Below, in pieces: positions 7,120 through 15,338 of a stretch of 64,000 nt of DNA (within the stretch, counting starts at the first letter, position 1; the number at the start of each line of letters is the position of its first letter). The stretch comes from an uncultured Eubacterium sp. (GTDB lineage Bacteria > Bacillota > Clostridia > Lachnospirales > Lachnospiraceae): contig CAMWXD010000005.1 in NCBI GenBank assembly GCA_947178105.1, positions 51,547 to 115,546 of the forward strand, read 5' to 3'. The notes beneath the pieces are model-generated. The model saw only the letters and a list, made by a program, of their open reading frames with translations. It did not search any database and had not been told where the DNA came from. The translations under genes and the position numbers were made by a program.

Positions 7120-8361
7120 TCAGCGGCTTTCTGTCATCACCGTTCTTGTGCGAATGGCAATTATCAGCGATACCACGCCTGAAAATAAAACAACCACATA
7201 TTCACATCCCTTGCAAGCCGCAAACAGCACGCCATACATGGCATTCCCCAAAGGCTGCGCACACATGGAGATGGCAAGAACGAACGCAATCACTTTTCCG
7301 ATTAAGTGCTGCGGCGTTTCTGTCTGGATAAAGGACAGCATCTGCACGGTAAAAATGGTCGAACACACCAAAATGATAAAACAGCATACGGTAATTACGA
7401 TATAATTCAGCATCCCGGATGAAAACAGCAGCAGCGCGGCACTGATCGGAAATACGCATACCGCACAAATGATGATCAGATTGCCTGCTTTTTGAACCTT
7501 TAGTTTGTCCGCAAAAATGCCCGCACAAATACCGCCTGTCAATCCGCCCGCCGCCAATGCTCCTTCTGCAAACCCATAAAGCCTGTTCGCCTGTGCTGCT
7601 TCTAGATTGAATACTTCGGTTACCAGATAAGGCAACGCAACAAGAATCATTGCGGACAAAAACAAATTCATCCCGCAGATTACAAAAAGTGTTTTTCCAA
7701 TCACAGGCTTTTCCTCCCGGATAAAATGAATGCTCTCAGCACAATCAGCCTTGGCTATCTTCCATATGCTGCTGTCTGTGCGCTGCTTCTGAAACGGTAT
7801 TTGTATAAATATTTCCATAACTGCCGACAGGAGAAAGCATCCCATGCATACCCATAAGATCGGCTTTAGCCCATACGCACTGTATAAAACCCCTCCAAGC
7901 ACAGGCCCTATTAAGGATGCAAACGAGCTGATGGTATTAATCACAGAATTTGCAGCCATAAAAGAATCCTGGTTAACCAACACCGGGATGCTTGCCTGCA
8001 CAGATGGCTGATATGCACCCGCAATGCCATATAACAGCATCAGTGTGGCAGTCAAAAGGAGGATCAGGTGCTCTCCATGCATCAGCAGGGAAAATGCCAG
8101 AATAACAGCCGCTGTAAAAAAATCCAATAGAACCATCACATTTCTTTTATTTACTCTGTCTGCAACAATCCCTCCAATCGGCGACAGCAAAATAGCCGGA
8201 AGAAAGGCACATGCCGTAACCATCCCGTAAAGCGCCGATGATCCTGTCAGATTCAATAAATACAGCGGCAATGCAAATCTGATCGTAGCATTTCCAAACA
8301 AAGAAATGATCTGCCCGATGACCACTAACGTAAAGTCTTTGGTAAACAATTTTTGACTCAT
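7120..8361 (-). CDS. MFS efflux transporter (DHA3/MefA-like)
   Basis: About 413 residues with 12 membrane helices. GGIVADRVNKRNVM (loop 2-3) is the MFS A-motif variant of DHA3 macrolide/bacteriocin exporters. The start is ATG 8361, with GGAGG 8 nt upstream. The ATG five codons earlier (8376) contains that SD and lacks one of its own. It lies downstream of a same-strand TetR gene, and an inverted repeat like the one before tetR lies 46-62 bp before its start. A drug or peptide efflux role is inferred. Confidence 0.85.
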   Translation of the reverse strand: MSQKLFTKDFTLVVIGQIISLFGNATIRFALPLYLLNLTGSSALYGMVTACAFLPAILLSPIGGIVADRVNKRNVMVLLDFFTAAVILAFSLLMHGEHLILLLTATLMLLYGIAGAYQPSVQASIPVLVNQDSFMAANSVINTISSFASLIGPVLGGVLYSAYGLKPILWVCMGCFLLSAVMEIFIQIPFQKQRTDSSIWKIAKADCAESIHFIREEKPVIGKTLFVICGMNLFLSAMILVALPYLVTEVFNLEAAQANRLYGFAEGALAAGGLTGGICAGIFADKLKVQKAGNLIIICAVCVFPISAALLLFSSGMLNYIVITVCCFIILVCSTIFTVQMLSFIQTETPQHLIGKVIAFVLAISMCAQPLGNAMYGVLFAACKGCEYVVVLFSGVVSLIIAIRTRTVMTESR

Positions 8362-8406
8362 TTTCGAAACCTCCATTTTTCTGTTCTGTTTGTTTCCTTT
8401 ATATTA

Positions 8407-8423
8407 ATACCGACGGTTGGTAT
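8407..8423. promoter_or_regulatory. Candidate TetR operator before the MFS gene
   Basis: ATACC (8407-8411) and GGTAT (8419-8423) form an inverted repeat. The flank CGGTTGGTATGTA closely matches CCGTTGGTATGTA at the operator before the tetR gene (9137-9153), so both promoters are probably repressed by the same regulator. Confidence 0.55.
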
Positions 8424-8439
8424 GTATAAGCCTTAAAAA

Positions 8440-8475
8440 AGATCTGCCCCTTTCACAGGGCAGATTTTTTGCTTT
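8440..8475 (-). terminator. Terminator at the end of tetR
   Basis: AAGATCTGCCC and GGGCAGATTTTTT pair around CTTTCACA, with T-tracts on both sides. It overlaps the last codons of the TetR gene. It would separate tetR from the MFS gene, consistent with the latter having its own operator. Confidence 0.55.
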
Positions 8476-9118
8476 TTTGATAGATCATTGTCAGCTCCTG
8501 AAACCGTTCCAGCATCTGCTCATCGATAATATCCAGCCCAAAGCCTTGCATCATCTTGTCAAATACCATAAACTTACAATAAGCTTCTTCTGCCGTGCTG
8601 TCAAAGATCATAGGATTCATCCAGACATTTGCCACAAGCAAAATCAATTCCGCCAGTTGCTTTGGATATTCCGTATACATGGAACCGTCTGCAATCCCCT
8701 GCTCAATAATCGGCAAAATATAGTTTGGCGCCGCTTCTTCTATCGTATCACGCAAAAGGCTGTACAAAAGCTTCGGGTTATTATGAAAGTCCGGAGCGAC
8801 TGCAAAAAGATCATTTTGTACCGGCCGGCTGATCGATTCTCTGAAAATGGTTTTCAGCTTTTCCTTGCCGCTAATGCCTGTGCGGTCACGAATGGCTGCA
8901 AGCATCTGATTCGACTCAGCCATCATTGCGTCTATGAGAGCAATTAAAATATCTTCCTTGGACTTGAAATGATGATAGATCGCGCCTTTACTAAGGCCGC
9001 CCAAATGATCGATCAAGTCCTGAATAGAGGTATGCTCATACCCTTTTTCCATAAATAAGCGAAAAGCAACGTCTAATATAGAATGAACGGTTTCCTCTGG
9101 ATGCTTATTTCTAGCCAT
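8453..9118 (-). CDS. TetR-family repressor of the MFS pump
   Basis: A 221-residue TetR protein with N-terminal HTH: TSIQDLIDHLGGLSKGAIYHHF (the last part is the recognition helix) and FKSKEDIL. The C-terminal domain is of the YfiR/TetR_C class. A palindrome of 7-bp arms lies 19 bp upstream of its start (9137-9153), as expected for autorepression, and a related site precedes the MFS gene. Confidence 0.85.
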   Translation of the reverse strand: MARNKHPEETVHSILDVAFRLFMEKGYEHTSIQDLIDHLGGLSKGAIYHHFKSKEDILIALIDAMMAESNQMLAAIRDRTGISGKEKLKTIFRESISRPVQNDLFAVAPDFHNNPKLLYSLLRDTIEEAAPNYILPIIEQGIADGSMYTEYPKQLAELILLVANVWMNPMIFDSTAEEAYCKFMVFDKMMQGFGLDIIDEQMLERFQELTMIYQKSKKSAL

Positions 9119-9136
9119 TCCTGCTCGCCTCCCTTA

Positions 9137-9153
9137 ACATACCGTTGGTATGT
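9137..9153. promoter_or_regulatory. Palindromic TetR autoregulatory operator
   Basis: ACATACC-GTT-GGTATGT is a perfect 7-bp inverted repeat. It lies just upstream of the tetR start and is matched in part at 8407-8426. Confidence 0.6.
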
Positions 9154-9227
9154 ATTTTACAATACCATACGGATGGCATCCCTGTCAAGCCTGATCAGAT
9201 AAAATATAACTTGTAAATTCAATCGGC

Positions 9228-9277
9228 GTTACTTTTCACACCCCAGCCCAAAAAACGGCTGTGCTGTGAAAAGTAAC
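9228..9277. repeat. Inverted repeat of 13-bp arms
   Basis: GTTACTTTTCACA (9228-9240) and TGTGAAAAGTAAC (9265-9277) are perfect inverted copies. Inside them AGCC and GGCT pair again, and CAATCGGC occurs on both outer flanks. There is no T-tract, so it is not a plain terminator. It lies just upstream of the GntR promoter. Nature unknown. Confidence 0.5.
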
Positions 9278-9294
9278 CAATCGGCACGCTTCTC

Positions 9295-9345
9295 TTGACA
9301 ACTGGCTTAGTCTGTATTATACTGTACTTGTTTAAGTAATACAGT
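9295..9345 (+). promoter_or_regulatory. Promoter and YtrA-type operator of the GntR-ABC operon
   Basis: TTGACA (9295-9300), 17-bp spacer, TATACT (9318-9323). Over the -10 and start lies ACTGTA (9321-9326), 13 nt, TACAGT (9340-9345). This has the geometry of the B. subtilis YtrA operator (AGTGTA-N13-TACACT) as I recall it. Autorepression by the first gene is inferred. Confidence 0.65.
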
Positions 9346-9369
9346 AAAAGACAGAAAGGCGGTGAACCT

Positions 9370-9744
9370 TTGGAGATTGTTGTAAGCAATAAAACAAGCC
9401 GCCCACTGTATGAGCAGATTGGGTCGCAGATCAAGGCACAGATTATGAGCGGTGAGCTGAAAGCTGGAGAAGCGCTTCCTTCTATTCGTTCCCTGGCAAA
9501 ATCGCTGCAAATCAGTGTTTTGACTGTACAAAAGGCATACGACCTTCTGCAAGCGGACGGCTTTATTGAAACGACAGCCGGAAAAGGCTGTTTTGTATCT
9601 GTGCAAAATCAGGATTTTTATTTAGAGGAACAGCAAAAAAAGATTGAGGAACATTTCACCGAAGCTATCGAAATCGCCCGCACAAGCGGAATACCGCTGA
9701 ACAAATTGCTGAACCTGTTGACACTACTGTATGAGGAGGATTGA
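9370..9744 (+). CDS. GntR/YtrA-family transcriptional regulator
   Basis: A 124-residue protein: an N-terminal winged helix (PLYEQIGSQIKAQI, GEALPSIRSLAKSLQIS) and a short C-terminal dimerisation helix with no ligand domain, the YtrA subfamily. The start is TTG 9370, after AAAGGCGGTGA with suitable spacing. It is the first gene of an operon with an ABC ATPase and permease, as YtrA is in cell-wall-antibiotic response operons. Confidence 0.85.
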   Translation: MEIVVSNKTSRPLYEQIGSQIKAQIMSGELKAGEALPSIRSLAKSLQISVLTVQKAYDLLQADGFIETTAGKGCFVSVQNQDFYLEEQQKKIEEHFTEAIEIARTSGIPLNKLLNLLTLLYEED

Positions 9745-9745
9745 C

Positions 9746-10601
9746 TATGCAGAATGCATTAACCGTTTCGGGGCTTACCAAGACCTATCCAGATTTTAAG
9801 TTAGACCATGTATCCTTTTGTGTTCCAAGCGGCTCGATTGTCGGGCTGATTGGTGAAAACGGTGCAGGAAAAAGCACAACGGTAAATACAGTCTTGGGGC
9901 TGGTGCAAAAAGAGGAAGGGCATGTTTCCATATTGGAGAAGGAAGTACTGGACGATGATACAAAAGAGCAAATCGGCGTTGTGTTTGACGGCAGTAATTA
10001 TCCAGAGATCCTTTCCCCAGGAAAAATCAACCGGATCATGAAAAATATTTACCGTTCCTGGGACGAGCAAACCTATTTCCGCCTGTTAAAACAGTTTGCC
10101 TTACCCTTTGACAAACAACTGAAACAATTTTCAAAGGGTATGAAAATGAAACTGGCTATTTCCGCAGCGCTTTCCCATCATTCCAGGTTATTGATTTTAG
10201 ACGAAGCGACCAGCGGGCTTGATCCTGTGATTCGGGAAGACCTCCTGGATATGCTTTTGGATTTTGTACAGGACGAAGAACATTCGATCCTGGTATCTTC
10301 TCATATTACGAGTGATTTGGAAAAAATTGCTGATTATATCGTATTTATCCATCAAGGGAAAGTGGTCTTTTCCAAAGCGAAAGATGAACTGACGGAACAT
10401 TATGGGATCCTCAAGTGCGGTGCTGCACAATTTGGCGCCTTGGATCCGACCGATTGGATCGTGTATCGGAAAATGGACTATGAATGGCAGATTTTAATTT
10501 CCGACCGGCATAAAATGCAGAAAAAGTACCCAAAGGCAATGATCGTTCCGGCTACGATTGACGAATTGATGCTTCTCTACGTAAAGGGGGAAAGGAAATG
10601 A
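9746..10601 (+). CDS. ABC transporter ATP-binding protein (YtrB-like)
   Basis: About 284 residues: Walker A GENGAGKST, signature FSKGMKMKL, Walker B LLILDEATSGLD. ATG 9746 is chosen because GAGGAGG ends 6 nt upstream; it starts 1 nt after the GntR stop. The ATPase ends by overlapping the next gene by 4 bp. Confidence 0.85.
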
Positions 10602-11227
10602 AAGGTATTTTGTTAAAAGATTTGTATATTGCAAAAAGCAATATTCTAGTAACGGTTGTCAGCTTGATTGTCCTGGGCATCGGGCTTTCCTTTTTACTTG
10701 AAGCAAGCGCACTCCTAGTCCTTGCGCCAGCCGTCTCCACGACAGCGGTTTTTATCAGTATCACAAGCGACGCAAGCTCCAGGTGGAATAAAAATGTGAT
10801 CACCATGCCCGTTTCCAGAAGACAGATTATTGGCGAGAAATTTTCTTTTTATCTCATACTTGCCGTATTAGGAAGCATTGCCGCCCTGATTCCTTGCGGA
10901 ATACTCGCATTGAGCGGGATGAATGTCAAATTGCAGTCCTTGTGTCTCTATGGCTCGATCGGCATAAGCGCTGCTTTGCTGGCAGGATGTGTCAGCCTGC
11001 CGTGCGCATATTTATTTGACCCTGAAAAATCACAGATTGTTTTTATGCTCTCTTTCATGGCATCCACTGGAATGATCGCGGTACTTGTCCTTCTGACAAA
11101 TCTATTTATTCCTGTAAAATGCCACCTTCTTCTGGCGTTTCAAATCGTACTTGCGATTGCTGTGGTATGTTTTCTTGCATCCTACAAAATTGCAGTAAAC
11201 TTGTATCAGCGACGGGATATTATTTAA
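10598..11227 (+). CDS. ABC-2 type permease (YtrC-like)
   Basis: A 209-residue membrane protein with six predicted helices, beginning MKGILLKDLYIAKSN, the usual start of small ABC-2 permeases with YtrB-type ATPases. It is joined to the ATPase by an ATGA overlap. Probably part of an envelope-stress or bacitracin-type exporter; substrate unknown. Confidence 0.8.
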   Translation: MKGILLKDLYIAKSNILVTVVSLIVLGIGLSFLLEASALLVLAPAVSTTAVFISITSDASSRWNKNVITMPVSRRQIIGEKFSFYLILAVLGSIAALIPCGILALSGMNVKLQSLCLYGSIGISAALLAGCVSLPCAYLFDPEKSQIVFMLSFMASTGMIAVLVLLTNLFIPVKCHLLLAFQIVLAIAVVCFLASYKIAVNLYQRRDII

Positions 11228-11346
11228 TGTGATTCTTCACACAAAACACAAACAAATCCCAACTGTATCACATAAAATACTGTTATACTCAGTGCCAGTT
11301 AGAATGTATCATTCTAATAAATTCAGTCATGAAAGGATGGATGTAT

Positions 11347-12210
11347 ATGAAACACGCAAAAAAGCACATTCCCCTGGCACTGTCTGGTACCATACTCGCC
11401 GGATGCCTTACCTGGAGCGCCGTCTCCTTTGCGCCTGAAAACAATACCTTCGCAGCAGACAAACGCGCGAATATACAAAAAAGCTATTTGGCGCAGGAAC
11501 AAGAAGCCGTTTTGCAAGAAGAGCTCGATCCTTCCTGCGTCGCTTATGCCTGTGAAACTAATGATGCGGACAGCATCGCCGAATGGCAGCAACGCTTTCA
11601 AATCTACGAACCATTCGGGCTTACCTATGACGCCGCAAAAGATGAGCTGCGCTACCACGGCAAATTAGTGCGCTGCTTTGAAGACTATTATCCGCTTGAT
11701 GATACCGGAGAAACCTCAGCAGGCACTGACTTTTTCCAAGAAAACGGCGTAACCGATGTGTACGCCGTCCGCGATCTTAAGCATATTACAAAAAACGCTG
11801 ACGGCTCCTATGACCCCAGCGGAAAGCTGACCGGGCTTCGCGAAGCCACCAAAGAAGAATTTGCCGCCCGCGATATCGAGCCCCTCAAAAATCCTCCGTC
11901 TGCCGCAGCCACTGCGATCAGCGAAGACCCTGTCTCTGCTGAGGATATGATGGAGCTTGCCGCAGAATATCAGCCATTTGGTGTCACCTATCACCCTGCT
12001 ACCGATCAATGGTTCTTCCATGGCGAACGCGTCCGCCGGTTTGAAGATATTCTGCTCTCAAACGGGCAGGCTCCAGGCAGCGGCAATTTCAGCGGCTCAA
12101 TACGCTCATCCTTTGACGAAAATGGAAGTGTGGATATCTATACGGTACGGGACTTTACAAGATTAAATGAAAATGGAGACGGCACATTGACTGCAATTAA
12201 AAAAATGTAA
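11347..12210 (+). CDS. Lipoprotein with two tandem copies of an unknown ~100-residue repeat
   Basis: About 287 residues. The signal peptide ends in an LAGC lipobox, so it is probably anchored on the outer membrane face. The mature part contains two similar segments. In the first, YEPFGLTYDAAKDELRYHG leads to LVRCFEDY and DVYAVRDL. In the second, YQPFGVTYHPATDQWFFHG leads to VRRFEDI and DIYTVRDF. ATG 11347 is used because AAAGGATGG lies just before it; an ATG at 11329 contains that SD. It is monocistronic. I do not recognise the family. Confidence 0.65.
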   Translation: MKHAKKHIPLALSGTILAGCLTWSAVSFAPENNTFAADKRANIQKSYLAQEQEAVLQEELDPSCVAYACETNDADSIAEWQQRFQIYEPFGLTYDAAKDELRYHGKLVRCFEDYYPLDDTGETSAGTDFFQENGVTDVYAVRDLKHITKNADGSYDPSGKLTGLREATKEEFAARDIEPLKNPPSAAATAISEDPVSAEDMMELAAEYQPFGVTYHPATDQWFFHGERVRRFEDILLSNGQAPGSGNFSGSIRSSFDENGSVDIYTVRDFTRLNENGDGTLTAIKKM

Positions 12211-12245
12211 ATGAACAGGCACTGGGCTCTTGCAGCCTGAATATG

Positions 12246-12285
12246 GGCTCCTTCAACTGTATTGTGATACACATTGGAGGAGCTC
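12246..12285 (+). terminator. Hairpin after the lipoprotein gene
   Basis: GCTCCTTCAA and TTGGAGGAGC form a 10-bp stem with one G-U pair, extended inside by TGTAT/ATACA. There is no clear T-tract, so termination is possible but not certain. Confidence 0.35.
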
Positions 12286-12301
12286 GCTCAATACGCTCAA
12301 T

Positions 12302-12616
12302 TTATTTCCAGGAATAGTCCGGCACTGCTAATTCCACTCCAACAGAATCACAAATTGGCTGGAAGTCTTTCTTATTACTGCTGCATACACCTGTATCTTC
12401 TTCAAAATGTACCGCTTCCAACGTAATAACTACATCACCTAAAGCCATACAGTTCCTCCCTCTGTACTTTGTTTCATCCTCTTTTGCCTTTTTTAATATG
12501 TCTAATATTTTATCATCAACCAATTTTTTCTGAATAATCTGCCCAGCCTGATAATCCGATTGCTTCCAAAACTGGCAGATCTCACATAGTTTGTGCTCTC
12601 TTGTGCAATGGACTGT
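12302..12616 (-). pseudogene. C-terminal remnant of a PIN-domain protein
   Basis: The clear part is ALGDVVITLEA followed by GVCSSNKKDFQPICDSVGVE, which matches the end of VapC-like PIN nucleases (third acidic residue and the NKKDF strand). The frame stays open upstream to the stop of the preceding gene, reading HKLCEICQFWKQ and later KYRGRN, but no ATG and no N-terminal first-Asp segment are present. A TTG at 12523 would give 73 residues. Best read as a truncated PIN gene; expression of a fragment cannot be excluded. Confidence 0.55.
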
Positions 12617-13150
12617 TTATTCCCATGCTGGCATTGTTTCCAGCCCTTTCCTGCGTAATCTTCTATTCAATAAAAACAAATCTTCTTTTTGAACATTCTC
12701 AGCTATTATCATAGAAAATCCTTCTTTTATCAGTAAAATCTGCTCTTTGGAAAACAATTCTGCTGACGCATTCAGCCGAATGACATTTCGAAGCAGCGTG
12801 CAGATTTTCTTTCTAAGATCATCGGTATAAATCAGATCCTGTCTTTTCATATTAGCAATCTTATTTACGATAATCGCTGCATATTGGATCTGAATCTTTA
12901 TATCGTCAATATCTTCCCATTCTGTCAATATTTCCAATGCACGATCTACCATCTTTCTGCAAATATCCCCATGGTCTATTGCTGCAATCTCTGTTTTCTT
13001 TTGTCTCTGCTCCCTTTTCCGCCTGCTTCCTAATGATAAATATTGATCGGCTGGAGTTTCCCACAAGAGCTCACTATTTTGCTCCAATTTTTCCATCCTG
13101 TTTCCAAGCTCGGATATATGCTGATCCAAATCATCTATCTTCTGAACCAT
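12617..13150 (-). CDS. Hypothetical coiled-coil protein next to a PIN remnant
   Basis: A 177-residue soluble protein. The first ~35 residues (KIDDLDQHISELGNRMEKLE) are a coiled coil and the rest is helical, ending GLETMPAWE. No family recognised. The SD is weak. A 26-codon sORF ends 7 bp upstream, so translation may be coupled. The truncated PIN gene follows in the same frame, which suggests a former toxin-antitoxin-like module. Confidence 0.55.
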   Translation of the reverse strand: MVQKIDDLDQHISELGNRMEKLEQNSELLWETPADQYLSLGSRRKREQRQKKTEIAAIDHGDICRKMVDRALEILTEWEDIDDIKIQIQYAAIIVNKIANMKRQDLIYTDDLRKKICTLLRNVIRLNASAELFSKEQILLIKEGFSMIIAENVQKEDLFLLNRRLRRKGLETMPAWE

Positions 13151-13157
13151 AATGTCT

Positions 13158-13238
13158 TTAATTTACCAGTGATTTTAAGATTTCTACTGCTTCAACAAAA
13201 TCCTCCCAAGAACTTTTATATCTGAAATTTTTTATCAT
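13158..13238 (-). CDS. 26-residue sORF upstream of the coiled-coil gene
   Basis: ATG 13238 opens MIKNFRYKSSWEDFVEAVEI plus six residues and ends in TAA. AAAGGA lies about 11 nt upstream. The stop is 7 bp before the next gene, whose own SD is poor. The peptide is acidic and amphipathic, and reads more like a real protein end than random sequence. Confidence 0.35.
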   Translation of the reverse strand: MIKNFRYKSSWEDFVEAVEILKSLVN

Positions 13239-13527
13239 ATTTTAACCAATCCTTTCTAAGCCATATACAAGCCTTAAACCATAGAAGAAGCTGCAACTGC
13301 TTTTCATAATATTTATTATACTATAGTATTATTTTTGTTTCTACTGTTTTATGATAGAATCTATTGGCATATTCGTCGTGCTTTTCACTAAGAAAAATTT
13401 CCATACATGCTTTATGCCTCTGCTTTTCTTCTATCTAGCAAAATCCATCTCAGTATAGTATAATCATTGTCATGCAGCATAATAAATGCGCTCCATTTTA
13501 TAACAGACCCTTTCAGGAGGCAGTTCC

Positions 13528-14196
13528 ATGAAATACAGCATATTGATTATAGAGGACGATCTGACGATACAGTCCCAGTTAAAAAACCTGCTTGCAGCCA
13601 ATGGATATGAAGCAGAAGCGGTAACAGATTTTTCCAGGGCGGCTGAACAGGCAAAAGCATTCCAGCCGCATCTCATCCTGCTGGACATCAGCCTGCCTGG
13701 GAATGATGGCTATTCTATCTGCTCCCAGATCCGCACATTTTCTGATCTGCCGATCATTTTTGTGACGGCAAGCAATACCGACCTGGATGAACTAAACAGT
13801 ATCCTTTCCGGCGGAGACGCTTTTATTACAAAGCCTTACAATACCGCCATACTGCTTGCCAAAATCTCCGCCCTGCTAAGGCGCGCTTATCCCTTGCAGC
13901 AGCCCCATACACTGGAATGGAACGGCGCCGTCCTGCATCTGGAAAGCAGCCAGCTTGCACATAACGGCACATATGCAGACCTGACCAAAAACGAATTGAA
14001 AATCCTGTACTACCTGTTTACCCATGCCGGAACGATCTGTTCGCGCAATGACATTGTGGATTTTCTGTGGGACAACCAGCTCTATGTCGATGACAATGCC
14101 CTAAGCGTCCATATTACACGCATCCGAAACAAGCTTGCGGGGCTTGGGCTGTCCGGATTTATTAAAACCAAGCACCGGCAGGGCTATTTAATCTAA
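13528..14196 (+). CDS. OmpR-family response regulator (BceR-like)
   Basis: A 222-residue protein: receiver domain with D53 in LLDISLPGND, conserved T and K (VTASN, ITKPYN), and a C-terminal winged helix ending KTKHRQGYLI. It has the length and style of BceR/VirR regulators. AGGAGG lies before the ATG. A kinase gene and a BceAB-like transporter follow, so it likely activates bceAB when peptide antibiotics bind the transporter. Confidence 0.9.
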   Translation: MKYSILIIEDDLTIQSQLKNLLAANGYEAEAVTDFSRAAEQAKAFQPHLILLDISLPGNDGYSICSQIRTFSDLPIIFVTASNTDLDELNSILSGGDAFITKPYNTAILLAKISALLRRAYPLQQPHTLEWNGAVLHLESSQLAHNGTYADLTKNELKILYYLFTHAGTICSRNDIVDFLWDNQLYVDDNALSVHITRIRNKLAGLGLSGFIKTKHRQGYLI

Positions 14197-14219
14197 AATT
14201 TTGTTTGGGGAGGATTGCC

Positions 14220-15233
14220 ATGAGCGGCAAACAATATATCAAAAACCAGCTTCCGGCCATTCTGCTTCATCTTGCCGGTATCCTTGCTTTGTCCCTGTTT
14301 CTTGCTGTAAGCGGCAGCAGCCTGCAAAGCATTCTGTTTCTCTGTATCGTCTGGATGCTTGTTGTGGCCTGTTATCTTACGGCTGTCTTTTTCTATCGAA
14401 GCAGGCACCTGAACCGGCTGCTGTCTATGGCGGAGCTCTTAGATGAACGATATTTGATCGCCGAAGTGATGCCTGTCCCGGAAAAAGCTGAAGCGCAGGT
14501 CTTTTACCGGATCTTGAAAATGGCAGAAGCATCTATGCTGGAAAAGATCGGCGAAACAAGACGCGGACAACAAGCATACCAGGAATATATCGAACAATGG
14601 ATCCATGAGGTCAAGACGCCGATTACCGCTATCAAGCTGCTCTGTGAAAATAACCGCTCGGATTTTACAAGGGAACTGCTCACAGAACTGGAAAAAATCG
14701 ACCGCTATACAGAGCAGACGCTTTACTATGCCCGCAGCGGACAGGCGCAGGAGGATTACGCGATCCGGGAAATCCAGCTCGACCGTGTGATCCATGCAGC
14801 GATTGCGGACAACAAGTACCTGCTGCGCCAAAATCATACACAAATCACTGTGGAAGCTGCTGCGCACCAGGTATTTACCGATGATAAATGGGTACAGTTT
14901 ATCTTAAACCAGCTCATCGGCAATGCCGTAAAATATGGCGGCACGCAGCAAAAGCTGCATTTTTCTGTCAGCAAAAGAGAAAATTACGTCTGTTTAGCTC
15001 TGAAAGACCATGGGATCGGCATACCGGAAAGCGACTTGCCGCGCATTTTTGAAAAAGGATTTACCGGGCACAATGGGCGGATCGTACGCAGCTCTACCGG
15101 AATCGGGCTGTATTTGTGCAAGCGGCTTTGTGATAAGCTTGGAATCGGGCTAACGGCTTATTCAGACGGGGACGGGACAACGATAACGTTATCTTTTCAT
15201 GTCAACCATTTTGTAAACGAAGTCAAATCGTAA
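14220..15233 (+). CDS. Intramembrane-sensing histidine kinase (BceS-like)
   Basis: About 337 residues with two membrane helices near the N-terminus and almost no extracellular loop, as in BceS. The H-box is in WIHEVKTPITAIKLL; the HATPase has NQLIGNAVKYGG, DHGIGIPESDL and GIGLYLCKRL. ATG 14220 follows GGGGAGG; the upstream TTG (14205) lacks a spaced SD. Such kinases read out their ABC transporter rather than a free ligand. Confidence 0.9.
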   Translation: MSGKQYIKNQLPAILLHLAGILALSLFLAVSGSSLQSILFLCIVWMLVVACYLTAVFFYRSRHLNRLLSMAELLDERYLIAEVMPVPEKAEAQVFYRILKMAEASMLEKIGETRRGQQAYQEYIEQWIHEVKTPITAIKLLCENNRSDFTRELLTELEKIDRYTEQTLYYARSGQAQEDYAIREIQLDRVIHAAIADNKYLLRQNHTQITVEAAAHQVFTDDKWVQFILNQLIGNAVKYGGTQQKLHFSVSKRENYVCLALKDHGIGIPESDLPRIFEKGFTGHNGRIVRSSTGIGLYLCKRLCDKLGIGLTAYSDGDGTTITLSFHVNHFVNEVKS

Positions 15234-15257
15234 CCGCATATGAGTTGTTTCATTTTT

Positions 15258-15275
15258 GTAAGAACTGCGTAAGAA
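15258..15275 (+). promoter_or_regulatory. Direct repeat upstream of the BceAB genes
   Basis: GTAAGAA occurs at 15258-15264 and again at 15269-15275, an 11-bp period that fits tandem binding of an OmpR-type regulator. It lies about 65 bp before the ATPase gene. Binding by the neighbouring BceR-like protein is inferred. Confidence 0.5.
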
Positions 15276-15338
15276 AACTTCATACAAACTTCCCACCACA
15301 TCGTTTATCCTATTTTTATCACAAGGGAGGTTACAATC

